A DNA stretch of 64,000 bases from Ascidia mentula (taxonomy: Eukaryota > Chordata > Ascidiacea > Phlebobranchia > Ascidiidae). The translations under genes were made by a program, and so were the position numbers. The number at the start of each line of letters is the position of its first letter. Position 1 is the first letter of the stretch. The stretch covers positions 11,103,001-11,167,000 of the forward strand of contig OX387204.1 of assembly GCA_947561715.1 (NCBI GenBank), given 5' to 3'. The notes beneath the pieces are model-generated. The model saw only the letters and a list, made by a program, of their open reading frames with translations, was not told where the DNA came from and searched no databases. This document shows, piece after piece, positions 25,473 to 36,362 of this stretch.

Positions 25473-27821
25473 TTAAAATTTTAAGCCCCTCCATTTTGAC
25501 TTAAAATTTTGCGTGGAGTTTTCTCTTAATAGTTTATGTGTTGATAGTCCAACACTGAAAGAAGAAGTTGGTTCCAACTGTAAATCATGTGATTGATTCA
25601 CATTGCTGTGTATTTTTTCTGTTAAAAGGCTTCCAATCGAGTTCTCAAACAATGGGTCATTGTACAATGATTTCAACTCCGGTTCGGGTTTCAAAAAATT
25701 GTCGTCTTGCTTTTCACATAGTATGGCATCAATGTCACCTGAAACAGGTACCCACTCTGGAGGTGGTTCTATTTGTCTCCCTGTAATTGTCAGGTCAATA
25801 TCCCCTACATCAATAAGAAGATTATCCACTTGTTTCTCCCCATCTATTTGTTCCAGGTTAAGTGTGGTATAGTCTGTGCCACAGTTTTCAAATAATATTC
25901 CATCATTATCTGATTCTTCCCACATTATTGTATTATCAAGTGCATTTTCTTGACTAGCATTGCTGCAAACAAACTTGTTTTCATTGTTCAGATCTTCAAC
26001 ACCTTTATTCTGTACAATTGGGTTTGTAGACAGTATGGGTCCAGGTACAACTTCCAAATTAGTCAGTGGATTACTTGAAATTACTCCAGTAGTACGTTTT
26101 ATAGCAGTTGATGTTGGTGTTGGAATTTGTTCCTCATTTAGGCCAAAAACATCAGCAAAAACAGAATTCCAATTGTAATCACCTTTTAATGATCCTAGTT
26201 CAGGAGCTTGCTCTTGAAGTAGGTTTTTTTTGCTTTTCTTTTGCATATCTACAACTTTTTGACAGTTGCAAGCCTTCACATTTTTTTTGCAATTGATTAC
26301 TTTTTGGGGACTTTGCTGTTTTCTCTTTCTTCCTGATATTGTTAAAAACATGCTTTGCTTTGCATGTTCCACATCGTGGGGCTGTGATGCATCCAAGGAT
26401 TGAATGGATTCTGTAAATGCCAAATCACATAGAACACATAAAACATCATTTTACCTTCCATATCATGGCACTTATTTCTACAGTTATAATATTAACAAAC
26501 CTAATTTTATATTTACTGTTAAAATGACATTAAAAATGCTATGAATAAAACACATAAATCACTGCTTTACTACATATTTTTGATGTAAAGTGTGATTTAT
26601 TTTATTAGAAGCCACTCTAAGTGTAGCATGATTTTTCAAAAATTTTGTGTTGTATATTCAAAAATAAATTATGATACCTTTTTGACATTGTGTCGTGATT
26701 TCTGATGGGTTTATTTGCCAAAACGATGTATTACATGGCTGCTTCTTTTTTCGCTGCACTTTGGAGAAGCATTTGCTTTTCTCCAATATTTCTTCCACAG
26801 ATATCTAGAGGCATGTGTAATTTTTAATTTAATCATATACAACAAAAATTGTAATGTCATCACCGAAGTAATGTGAAAACACATCACAGTTTGAACATAC
26901 CTGGCACAGATCATCAGCATAACGGTAGTAAATGAAGTTGTCTTTGATCCATTTACATATTGAAGAAGATGTCATCCTACTACGTTTTGACTTTTGCAAT
27001 GCCATGTATATCAAGGAAATGAATGTAAATGGTGGCTTAACCAAAGCATTGGTTTTGTAGTCAACTGTCCCTTTATAGACGTCTTTTCTCATGTTGCTGG
27101 AAGAACTAAATGTATATGGTTTTGCTGCATCAGACAACAATGGGCCAATGCAGCTTTCTATTGGAAGTTTTGCATCATCTTCTACAATATGTTCGGCACT
27201 CAACATCGTGTTGCTGTTTACACAACAAGCCTTTTTCTTATTAGCTGCACACGCAAGTAACTGAGTTGGATATGAAACAGTCTGCCTCTTTACAAGAGGC
27301 TGATTTGATTTGGAAGAAGTGCATAAGTTAAAATCATTTAAATTGTGTTGATTATTGAAGTACAACTCTTCCTTAGGTGCAAAAAATGGTGTGCAGTTAA
27401 AATTTGTGTTTTGACTTGGTGACTTTGGAGCACAAAGCTTGCTGCAAGAAGCATTCTTTTGCAAAACAGGTCTTTGATGTGCAATTCGAAGAGATGCTTT
27501 TTCCTTTCCATTTACGTCACAGCATTGTCTGGAATCGATTGGGGGGTTAATATTGACATTGAGATTCCACAACCATTGCAAACTGGTCAAACTGTCATCA
27601 AGATGATCTCTACTGCAATTACCCTGTATAAACATAAAAGAACAAGAGCAACTAAAATGATATAAGCCCAGGCCTACATCACAAAAAATATGTTTATTGG
27701 AAACAAACATTTCCATTTAGCCTACCTGTTTTGGATAATGGTTGGAGAGTTCTTGAATGTTTTGCTGAATTTGTGCTTGGATTTGTCTTTTGGTAGAAAA
27801 TTTCCCACTGTTTCTCAACAT
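25473..27821 (-). CDS. FoxJ1-like forkhead protein with altered recognition helix
   Basis: Four exons in phase: 27821-27726, 27623-26901, 26804-26678, 26410-25473, giving 627 residues. Near the N-terminus DDSLTSLQWLWNLN matches the FoxJ1 motif DDSLTSLQWLQEF. The forkhead begins VKPPFTFISLIYMALQ, continues CKWIKDNFIYYRYADD (FoxJ1-like) and ends KCFSKV...FWQINP. Between these, where forkhead proteins have Q-NSIRHNLS, this protein has Q-ISVEEILE: the Asn, Arg and His that touch DNA bases are gone and two Glu are present. The alignment is ungapped and the splice phases around it agree, so this is not an obvious frame error. The long acidic C-terminus (SDNDGILFEN, PPPEWVPVSGDID) could be an activation region, and a basic GRKRKQQ stretch could direct nuclear entry. 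Known FoxJ1 drives motile-cilium genes; this paralogue may have lost or changed DNA binding. Confidence 0.88.
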
Positions 27822-27829
27822 GTTTTTCT

Positions 27830-28800
27830 TTTATAAATACATCATGCCAATTGCTATGTCAAAAGGTTTACCAATCTAAAATGGAATGTTAAGTAAATGG
27901 GGTGAAAGTAAACAATATTAGACAACTAACTAGCGAAGTGAATATAATAACAATTACCTACCTAAGTCAAATGCATTTTTTCAATGCATGAACAAAGAAG
28001 TAGGCCTAATTAGGTATAGTTTTTTAAACTCATACATTCAAACGAAAAAAACACAAATAAAGAAGACATGTTGCCATCACTGACATGTGCGTTATGACAT
28101 CAAGAATATGTAGCACATTATCTAAAAACTTCCTGGAAAGCCGTTTTAAGGTCAATCTACGAGTTAGGGTTTAGTAAACTAGTGCTGATGGAACAAGATT
28201 TCTTTCTTCAGGGCGTCACTAAATACCATGGTGATAACAACATCAATGTTTATGTTGGCATAGAAATCGTGTTTTTTGTCCAACTGGTGTAACTCTTGAG
28301 AGACGATATTTCTCTGGACGTTTGATTCGTTAAGTCAAATGTTTATTTTAGGGTTTACATCGCCTTTTGGATGCATTGTCTGCAATCCTTCAAAACTAGA
28401 TTTGTGAAAACCGATACTATTTGAATAAGGCGACAATGCTAAAATGAGCAATACACGCAATCTAATATGTTGCTCTGTTTTGCAAATGTCTTGCAGACCG
28501 ACTCAAAACTATGGTAAGCGAATTTTATTTCCGATTTTGTTGTTGGTATATTATTGGTTAACTGTGCTGATTGATGTATGATTTCTTGACGAAAAGCCGT
28601 GAACTATAGGGCTACGTTATCTGTATGCATTTGTGACCGTCATTGTCAAGTGATTGTGAAAGTGTGCTGAATTCACACGTTTTCGGAGTTTTGTAAGGCA
28701 GTTCTGCTATTAATGAAAATAACCAGTTACTGGGTATAGTCCCAATGTAAAGATATCTTCTGCATAAGGAATGGTCAACCACCGACCCGTGGTCGTTAAT
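27830..28800. other. Intergenic, possible small 5' exon
   Basis: No clear gene. At 28497-28513 a short segment sits between a good acceptor (cttgcag) and donor (gtaagc) and ends in ATG. It could be a 5' exon of the downstream plus-strand gene, since joining it to the acceptor before 30298 keeps the BTBD19 frame open. Support is weak. Confidence 0.3.
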
Positions 28801-28802
28801 TA

Positions 28803-29140
28803 TTTCCACATTATTTTAAAAGATTTTATTTGCCCTGGTGACATCTCGGTTACCATCACAAATTGAAGATCTATGTCTAAAAACACAGGAGAATTCCCGT
28901 CTGAATCACAAGAGTTGATTGATGTAATTGATGCTGTGAAACCTGTACGCAGACCGGTGCACCGTCTCCCAATGGCTCGGTACGGACTTTCAAAAGCACA
29001 GCGAATGCACGTGCTCGCCGAAATGCTGATGCCACCGCTTTAAGATTTCAACAGCTTAGGCGAAAATGTGCTTTAAAATCAAGAATGTTCGATCTTGAGC
29101 CCAGGACGATGTGGAATTGGCTGAATTCGCTGCGGACAGC
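28803..29140 (+). mobile_element. BEL/Pao leader and gag-start fragment
   Basis: This fragment is closely similar to 36363-36700, the 5' part of the large BEL/Pao copy in this window, in the same orientation. It covers the untranslated leader (TTTGCCCTGGTGACAT, with a possible tRNA primer site starting TGG) and the beginning of the gag region. The rest of the element is absent, so it is a truncated fossil of the same family. Confidence 0.85.
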
Positions 29141-29149
29141 TGTTAGACC

Positions 29150-30297
29150 TACGTTATATTTCTGTTGATAACACATCAAAATAGTAGCTAGAAAGCATTT
29201 TCGTGCTAATCATGAGAATCATGCTGATCATCAGGTATGGTTCGTTTCGAAATATCCCTAAAAAGTAGTCCAACGAATGAAAAGGGAGGAATGTTTTCTT
29301 TTGGAAAGCCAATTAACAGAACTGAAAGTTTATCAGATAATGGAATAATTGTGTGGGTATCACGATCGGATCCAGAAACTTTCTCACTTTTAGAAAGTAT
29401 TGTGATACAATGATGGCGATTTAATAAACATAAATCTATTTCTAGACAACTCTTTTGTCTGCAACTACAGCGCTCTTTTTACTGTTTTGACATGTCGTCC
29501 TTAGTCACCAGCTGCACAGTTTGCACTGTCTGAAAGTTCACTGATAATTATTGGCTTGTTTGATTCTTAACAATAGAAAAAAAGTGAGAAAACAACAAAA
29601 ATTAGACTATATAAGAATTCAAAACATGATTAACATATCACAACATTTATTGACTAACTAGAAAAAGGCGCACGCTGAATGCGCAGAATAGGAAAATCCA
29701 TGAAAATTGCACGCGGTCGAAAGAGCGAACAAAATGGATACATAAATGTTTGGCACAATTGTAGGCAATATCGTTTCACTTTAAGTAATATTAGCGGTCG
29801 AAAGAGCGAACAAAATGGATACATAAATGTTTGGCACAATTGTAGGCAATATCGTTTCACTTTAAGTAATATTAGTCCGAAAACCTACTTAAGTTTTGCA
29901 GTCTGTTCAATCAGGAAAAAAACAACAATCTCCAATCTCCCTGGTAGTCGACTTGTGACAAAGCTTCCTTTCACATCCATTTGTTATTTGATAATAATCT
30001 CAGGTTGTTTTGTGCTATGTGAGTATAAATGATGTCATTATGTTGTTTAAATCTTTCCATTTCATTGACAATCTACAGAACAGTGATAAAACCACTAGTC
30101 TGTAAAGTGTGGATTGGAGAACGTACTTGACTTTGACATAAGTTTCATACTTTAATTGCGGACAAGTTGGCCAAAGCTGCTCGTTACAATAGGAAATACC
30201 TTAGGCTTTAAAACCAGATGGGCTAGTTTTAGAGCGTTGCCTCAGGACATTTATATTTCGTCCTAACCTATTCAACTTGTGATCATAAGACGTACAG
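29150..30297. other. Upstream region of BTBD19
   Basis: No gene recognised apart from the 81-bp tandem duplication listed separately. An acceptor-like cgtacag ends at about 30297 and a second (ctgcacag) at 30317, just before the BTBD19 start; either could take a 5' exon or a trans-spliced leader. Confidence 0.4.
29713..29874 (+). repeat. 81-bp tandem duplication
   Basis: Two identical copies (29713-29793, 29794-29874) beginning GCGGTCGAAAGAGCGAACAA. The period is a multiple of three, so the plus strand stays open across both copies within a 117-codon frame. I see no splice or start context that makes it a gene. Confidence 0.9.
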
Positions 30298-30339
30298 TTT
30301 ATGTCACTGCACAGGATTGTTCTTAAAAACGTAGCTAAG

Positions 30340-31218
30340 ATGGAAGAAAGATTGGTACGAGGCGATCAGACGTCTTTTTACAGCCTAATGAGAAAGCGCT
30401 GCATTAACCACAAAGACTATAGCGATGTAATGTTTTTGGTTGGGCCACAAAGACAACTTATATATGCTCATAGATGCATTCTCGCAGCTCGATCAGAGGC
30501 TTTTCGTTCGATGTTTTCACAGCAGCCTATCCATGCAGTGGCTGGAAGAGACGCGCCTCATTCCCTTCCAGACGTGCGACCAGAAGTGTTTCTCACAGCA
30601 TTGGATTACATTTACAGCAACTGCTGCACGCTAACACAAGATCTTGCACCAGATGTGATGTCACTTGCCATTGAATATGGTTTAGATGGTTTAAAACGAC
30701 TTTCCTTGCGGTATTTGATGGATGGATTATGTGACGAGACAGCATGTGATGTACTGCAAGCTGCTGTTACCCATGCTCAACCAGACATGCTGCAAAAATC
30801 GCTTGAATTTATAGCTCTTAATGCGCTAAACGTTGTGAGATCTGATCGTTTTCAAGAACTTTCAGGTGAAGCTTTGGGAGCAGTTTTAAGAGGGGACTCG
30901 CTTGAAGCGGACGAAATGGATGTGTTAAGCGCTGTAAGACGCTGGTGCCGCAGTAACTCAATGCTTTCCAATAGGCACATAAAAGAACTAGCACCATCGG
31001 TGATGCCTCTCATTAGACTGCCGTTGTTATCACCTGAAGAACTAAAAAAAGTTGAGGAAGAAAACAAGAAAGATGGAATGATACCAATGGAGCAATTGGC
31101 AGCTGCATGGCGGTTTCACGCATTGAAGGAGAATACTCCACACTCTTATAGCACATGCCTTCGGGCAGGCACAAAACACCGACCTCATCACTCTTATTTG
31201 CCAAAAGAAAAGAAATAG
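30340..31218 (+). CDS. BTBD19: BTB/POZ domain-containing protein 19 orthologue
   Basis: A single coding exon of 292 residues from MEERLVRG, close to the 291 residues of human BTBD19. The BTB/POZ fold runs from about residue 15 to 115 (YSDVMFLVG, IYAHRCILAARSEAF), followed by a BACK-like helical region (about 130-250, with AVRRWCR and IPMEQLAAAW). The C-terminal RAGTKHRPHHSYL matches the human end. No Kelch repeats are present. BTB-BACK proteins usually dimerise and many act with cullin-3; the role of BTBD19 is not established. An in-frame ATG at 30301 would add 13 residues that the human protein lacks, so 30340 is preferred. Poly(A) signal AATAAA at 31265. Confidence 0.95.
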   Translation: MEERLVRGDQTSFYSLMRKRCINHKDYSDVMFLVGPQRQLIYAHRCILAARSEAFRSMFSQQPIHAVAGRDAPHSLPDVRPEVFLTALDYIYSNCCTLTQDLAPDVMSLAIEYGLDGLKRLSLRYLMDGLCDETACDVLQAAVTHAQPDMLQKSLEFIALNALNVVRSDRFQELSGEALGAVLRGDSLEADEMDVLSAVRRWCRSNSMLSNRHIKELAPSVMPLIRLPLLSPEELKKVEEENKKDGMIPMEQLAAAWRFHALKENTPHSYSTCLRAGTKHRPHHSYLPKEKK

Positions 31219-31289
31219 TTGAAAGCCATGTGAAGGTAATACATGCTTACGATGCTGGAGAAGTAATAAAAAAATACACACGATAAACT

Positions 31290-32365
31290 GATTTTTATTT
31301 CGTCCAGGCAGTCACGCCATCCACTGCAATCACTCCTTAATTCAACCAATGTTGTCCAACAGCATACAAAAGTAACTTTTCCAAATTCTTAAATATTTTC
31401 TATTTGTTGTAAACACAAAGCATTAAATTGTCCAGCATTGATCATGCTTTTTTGTTTTGCATATCGTTTCATGGCAATAACCTGCAATAAAAGTGTAATA
31501 ACGTTTTTGAGATATGATCGTATAAAGGCAAAAAATGTACAATGTTAAATTTAACATTTATTTGACTACAGTATGAAAAATGCAAAACTTTATTTGGCCA
31601 TGTTAAAATGCTAAATGGGACGTAGTACTTGTAATGTAATGAGGGTACGCAAAACCTCTTTTGGTAGGCTATTACGTGTGGTATTGTGTTGTACAAAACA
31701 TTTAATACTTACAGTCTTAAGGCCTTTGAAATGCATACGTTCTCACAACATTTTACTTCTGATTGTCGATAAACTCCAGTCGAGCTTGGCATCTGTCAAA
31801 CATCAGGCATCAGTTAGGTTTGCAGCAAAAATTGTCTTAACCTCATGACACGCAAAGCACACACGGATTCCAGCACAAACGAAATACGTTCTTACAAATT
31901 TTCTTAACATTTTTAGTGTAATAAGGCCGCAAATGCGAAACCTCAAGTGTGTATGGCGCTGCATAAAACAATGTAAGTTGTTGCAAAAAACTCAAAGAAA
32001 ACAAAACACACGCAGGAACACAGCAAAACTATTTTAAAGTGCATATGACACGGTCATGGCAACTTTGCGTAAAACTAAAGGTACATCTACAACATATATC
32101 AACAAACAAACAAGTTTTTCGGTTCTACGTCACTAAAAAATGTAGAAACGAAAAGTAGCGACGACCAAAATTGTCAACCTTTTTCGCTGTAGCAAGTTTG
32201 ACGCCACACGACGCAATCGCGTCAAAAAATGCATTGTTTACATTGTAGAAGGTGCCTTATATTGCAGATACCGAATAGTTTCAAGCATAGGAGAAACACT
32301 AATTTACGGAATAAGGAACCTAAGGAATCTAAGGAAACTCACACTAATTTATGGAGCTAAGGAAC
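31290..32365. other. Intergenic between BTBD19 and the minisatellite
   Basis: No gene, RNA or element that I can support. Short degenerate pieces of the minisatellite motif (ctaaggaatctaagg) appear from about 32310 onward. Confidence 0.5.
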
Positions 32366-32369
32366 GGAA

Positions 32370-35300
32370 ATAGTCTAAGGAAAATACAAAGGGCTTACGG
32401 AACTGGCCAGGGGCATCTAAGGAAAATATATACAGCTTGCCGAACTGGCCTATGGCGTCTAAGGAAAATACATACTGCTTACGGAACTGGCCAAGAGCGA
32501 CTAAGGAAAATACAAAGGGCTTACGGAACTGGCCAGGGGCATCTAAGGAAAATATATACAGCTTGCCGAACTGGCCTATGGCGTCTAAGGAAAATACATA
32601 GAGCTTACGGAACTGGCTAAGAGCGTCTAAGGAAAATATATAGAGCTTACGAAACGGGCCAAGGGCGTCTAAGGAAAATATATGGGGCTTTCGGAACTGA
32701 CCAAGGGCGTCTAAGGAAAGTAGATAGAGCTTACGGAACTGGCTAAGAGCGTCTAAGGAAAATATATAGAGCTCACGAAACTGGCCAAGGGCGTTTAAGG
32801 AAAATATATCGAGCTTACGAAACTGACCAAGGGCGTCTAGGGAAAGTAGATAGAGCTTACGGAACTGGCTAAGAGCGTCCAAGGAAAACATATCGAGCTC
32901 ACGAAACTGGCCTATGGCGTCTAAGGAAAATATATAGAGCTTACGAAACTGGCCAAGGGCGTCTAAGGAAAATATATAGAGCTTACGAAACTGGCCAAGG
33001 GCGTCCAAGGAAAATATATAGGGCTTACGAAACTGGCCTATGGCGTCTAAGGAAAATATATAGAGCTTACGGAACTGGCAAAGGGCGTCTAAGGAAAATA
33101 TATAGAGCTCACGAAACTGGCCTATGGAGTCTAAGGAAAATATATAGAGCTTACGAAACTGGCCAAGGGCGTGTAAGGAAAATACATAGAGCTTACGAAA
33201 CTGGCCAAGGGCGTCCAAGGAAAATATATAGGGCTTACGAAACTGGCCTATGGCGTCTAAGGAAAATATATAGAGCTTACGGAACTGGCAAAGGGCGTCT
33301 AAGGAAAATATATAGAGCTCACGAAACTGGCCAAGGGCGTCTAAGGAAAATATATAGAGCTTACGAAACTGACCAAGGGCGTCTAAGGAAAATATATAGA
33401 GCTCACGAAACTGGCCTATGGAGTCTAAGGAAAATATATAGAGCTCACGAAACTGGCCAAGGGCGTTTAAGGAAAATATATCGAGCTTACGAAACTGACC
33501 AAGGGCGTCTAGGGAAAGTAGATAGAGCTTACGGAACTGGCTAAGAGCGTCTAAGGAAAACATATCGAGCTCACGAAACTGGCCTATGGCGTCTAAGGAA
33601 AATATATAGAGCTTACGAAACTGGCCAAGGGCGTCTAAGGAAAATATATAGAGCTTACGAAACTGGCCAAGGGCGTCCAAGGAAAATATATAGGGCTTAC
33701 GAAACTGGCCTATGGCGTCTAAGGAAAATATATAGAGCTTACGGAACTGGCAAAGGGCGTCTAAGGAAAATATATAGAGCTCACGAAACTGGCCTATGGA
33801 GTCTAAGGAAAATATATAGAGCTTACGAAACTGGCCAAGGGCGTGTAAGGAAAATACATAGAGCTTACGAAACTGGCCAAGGGCGTCCAAGGAAAATATA
33901 TAGGGCTTACGATACTGGCCTATGGCGTCTAAGGAAAATATATAGAGCTTACGGAACTGGCAAAGGGCGTCTAAGGAAAATATATAGAGCTTACGAAACT
34001 GGCCAAGGGCGTCCAAGGAAAATATATAGGGCTTACGAAACTGGCCTATGGCGTCTAAGGAAAATATATAGAGCTTACGGAACTGGCAAAGGGCGTCTAA
34101 GGAAAATATATAGAGCTCACGAAACTGGCCTATGGAGTCTAAGGAAAATATATAGAGCTTACGAAACTGGCCAAGGGCGTGTAAGGAAAATACATAGAGC
34201 TTACGAAACTGGCCAAGGGCGTCCAAGGAAAATATATAGGGCTTACGAAACTGGCCTATGGCGTCTAAGGAAAATATATAGAGCTTACGGAACTGGCAAA
34301 GGGCGTCTAAGGAAAATATATAGAGCTCACGAAACTGGCCAAGGGCGTCTAAGGAAAATATATAGAGCTCACGAAACTGGCCTATGGAGTCTAAGGAAAA
34401 TATATAGAGCTCACGAAACTGGCCTATGGAGTCTAAGGAAAATATATAGAGCTTACGAAACTGGCCAAGGGCGTCTAAGGAAAATACATAGAGCTTACGA
34501 AACTGGCCAAGGGCGTCTAAGGAAAATACATAGAGCTTACGAAACTGGCCAAGGGCGTCCAAGGAAAATATATAGGGCTTACGGAACTGGCCAAGGGCGT
34601 CTAAGGAAAACATATAGGGCTTACGGAACGGGCCAAGGGCGTCTAAGAAAAGTAGATAGAGCTTACGGAACTGGCTGAGAGCGTCTAAGGAATATAAATA
34701 GAGCTAACGAAACTGGCCAAGGGCGTCTAAGGAAAATATGTAGAGCTTACGAAACTGACCAAGGGCGTCTAAGGAAAAATATAGAGCTTACGAAACTGAC
34801 CAAGGGCGTCTAAGGAAAATACATAGAGCTTACGAAACTGGACAAGGGCGTCCAAGGAAAATATATAGGGCTCACGGAACTGGCCAAGGGCGTCTAAGGA
34901 AAACATATAGGGCTTACGGAACGGGCCAAGGGCGTCTAAGAAAAATATATAGAGCTTACGAAACTGACCAAGGGCGTCTAAGGAAAAATATAGAGCTTAC
35001 GAAACTGGCCTATGGCGTCTAAGGAAAATATATAGAGCTTACGGAACTGTGGCTAAGGGCGTCTAAGGAAAATATATAGAGCTTACGAAACTGACCAAGG
35101 GCGTCTAAGGAAAGTAGATAGAGCTTACGGAACTGGAAAAAGGCGTCTAAGGAAAATATATAGAGCTTACGGAACGGGCCAAGGGCGTCTAAGGAAAACA
35201 TATAGGGCTTACGGAACGGGCCAAGGGCGTCTAAGGAAAATATATAGAGCTTACGGAACTGACTAAGGGCGTCTAAGGAAAATATATAGAGCTTACGGAA

Positions 35301-35465
35301 CGGGCCAAGGGCATCTAAGGAAACTATATAGAGCTTACGGAACTGACCAAGGGCGTCTAAGGAAAATATATAGGGCTTACGGAACGGGCCTACGGCGTCT
35401 AAGGAAAATATGTAGAGCTTACGGAACGGGCCAAAGGCATCTGAGGAAAATATATAGAGCTTACG
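32370..35465. repeat. 42-bp minisatellite, about 74 units, with higher-order repeats
   Basis: The unit contains CTAAGGAAAATATATAGAGC followed by TTACGAAACTGGCCAAGGGC plus GT, 42 bp. Units vary at a few fixed positions (TTACG/CTCACG, CCAAGGGC/CCTATGGC, GACC/GGCC). Variant blocks recur 672 bp apart (for example gggcgttt at 32789 and 33461), which is 16 units, so a higher-order unit has been duplicated. Since 42 is a multiple of three, the minus strand is open for 754 codons (34613-32349) with the period FSLDALGQFRKLYI. I treat that frame as a by-product of the period: no splice, promoter or flanking domain supports a gene. Confidence 0.95.
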
Positions 35466-35477
35466 TTACCTCAAAAG

Positions 35478-35900
35478 TAGTGATGCACCGAAAGTTCGGT
35501 TTGCCGAATTTATTCGGCCGAAACCTAGGTTTCAATAATTATTCGGTTTCGGCCGAATATTTTTGCAAAATTTTTACTGCCAAAACCGAAACTTTTTTAC
35601 TACATGCGACATTGGTACGCAAAGTTTAGTAAATAGTTTAGAATCATAGTTCAAACTGTACTGGTGTGTTTTATTCGTTAGTTGTCATCGAAATCAACTT
35701 TAAGCAGTTGGTAGTGCCAATAAAAGGTTGTATAATAGGATCAGATGCATTCCAGCAAATGTTTTGTTTAAATTTATTGCGATTTTAAAGAGATGGATAA
35801 CAAAATTAGTTTCGGTTGATTCGGCCGAATTTATTCATCAACTTTTACCGAATATTCGGTTTCGACCGAATAAAAAAAATGCTGTTTCGGTGCATCACTA
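35478..35900. mobile_element. hAT-type MITE, 423 bp, with perfect 8-bp target duplication
   Basis: The left end TAGTGATGCACCGAAA and right end TTTCGGTGCATCACTA are exact inverted repeats. Both are flanked by CTCAAAAG (35470-35477 and 35901-35908), an 8-bp duplication characteristic of hAT transposition. The interior is rich in TTCGGCCGAA-like palindromes and has no transposase. The intact ends and duplication indicate a fairly recent insertion next to the end of the minisatellite. Confidence 0.92.
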
Positions 35901-35908
35901 CTCAAAAG

Positions 35909-36362
35909 GTCAGGACAAGGTTTTACATCAACAAAAATATGTCACTGTGACTTCAGAAACCATAGGCTTATTTGTCCCTGATTGTCAGAAGACAGAAGGG
36001 TATAGCAGCAACGACATTACTCTGTACTTCGATACGACGGGTGTTACGACAATAAGCTTCCCAGTACAAAATAATTATTTCCCGCCACTACATACAGTGA
36101 TTTTGTTGTCGACGTCTTGTGACGAAATAAGCACCTAATATCTTACGATCCCCACGTTTCAGCCGGTGTAATGTTGAGTCTGGTAAAATAAGCCTGTATG
36201 TGCTTTTAATATTCTTTTTGAACAGGTGTGGTCAAAATCTTTTAAAATCGCAACATAGGAATTTATTTTGGGACTACCGGAATAAACGTGAATATTTAAA
36301 ACTTGACCGACCTTATGCAACCAGTTGAAGAACTGTAAGGTGGAATTGAGAAAGGGCTTGAA
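35909..36362. other. Unassigned DNA upstream of the BEL/Pao leader
   Basis: No repeat shared with the 3' side of the retroelement was found by eye, so I cannot call a 5' LTR here. A short plus-strand frame continues through it without recognisable motifs. Confidence 0.4.

Noticed and set aside
25568-27665. Plus-strand frames across the FoxJ1-like gene
   Set aside because: They are antisense to long coding exons and have no motifs or splice support.
32349-34613. 754-codon minus-strand frame as a repeat-protein gene
   Set aside because: It lies wholly within a 42-bp minisatellite whose period keeps frames open. No start context, splice sites or non-repeat domain were seen.
32370-35465. CRISPR-like array
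   Set aside because: Units are contiguous without unique spacers and the window is eukaryotic, so it is a minisatellite.
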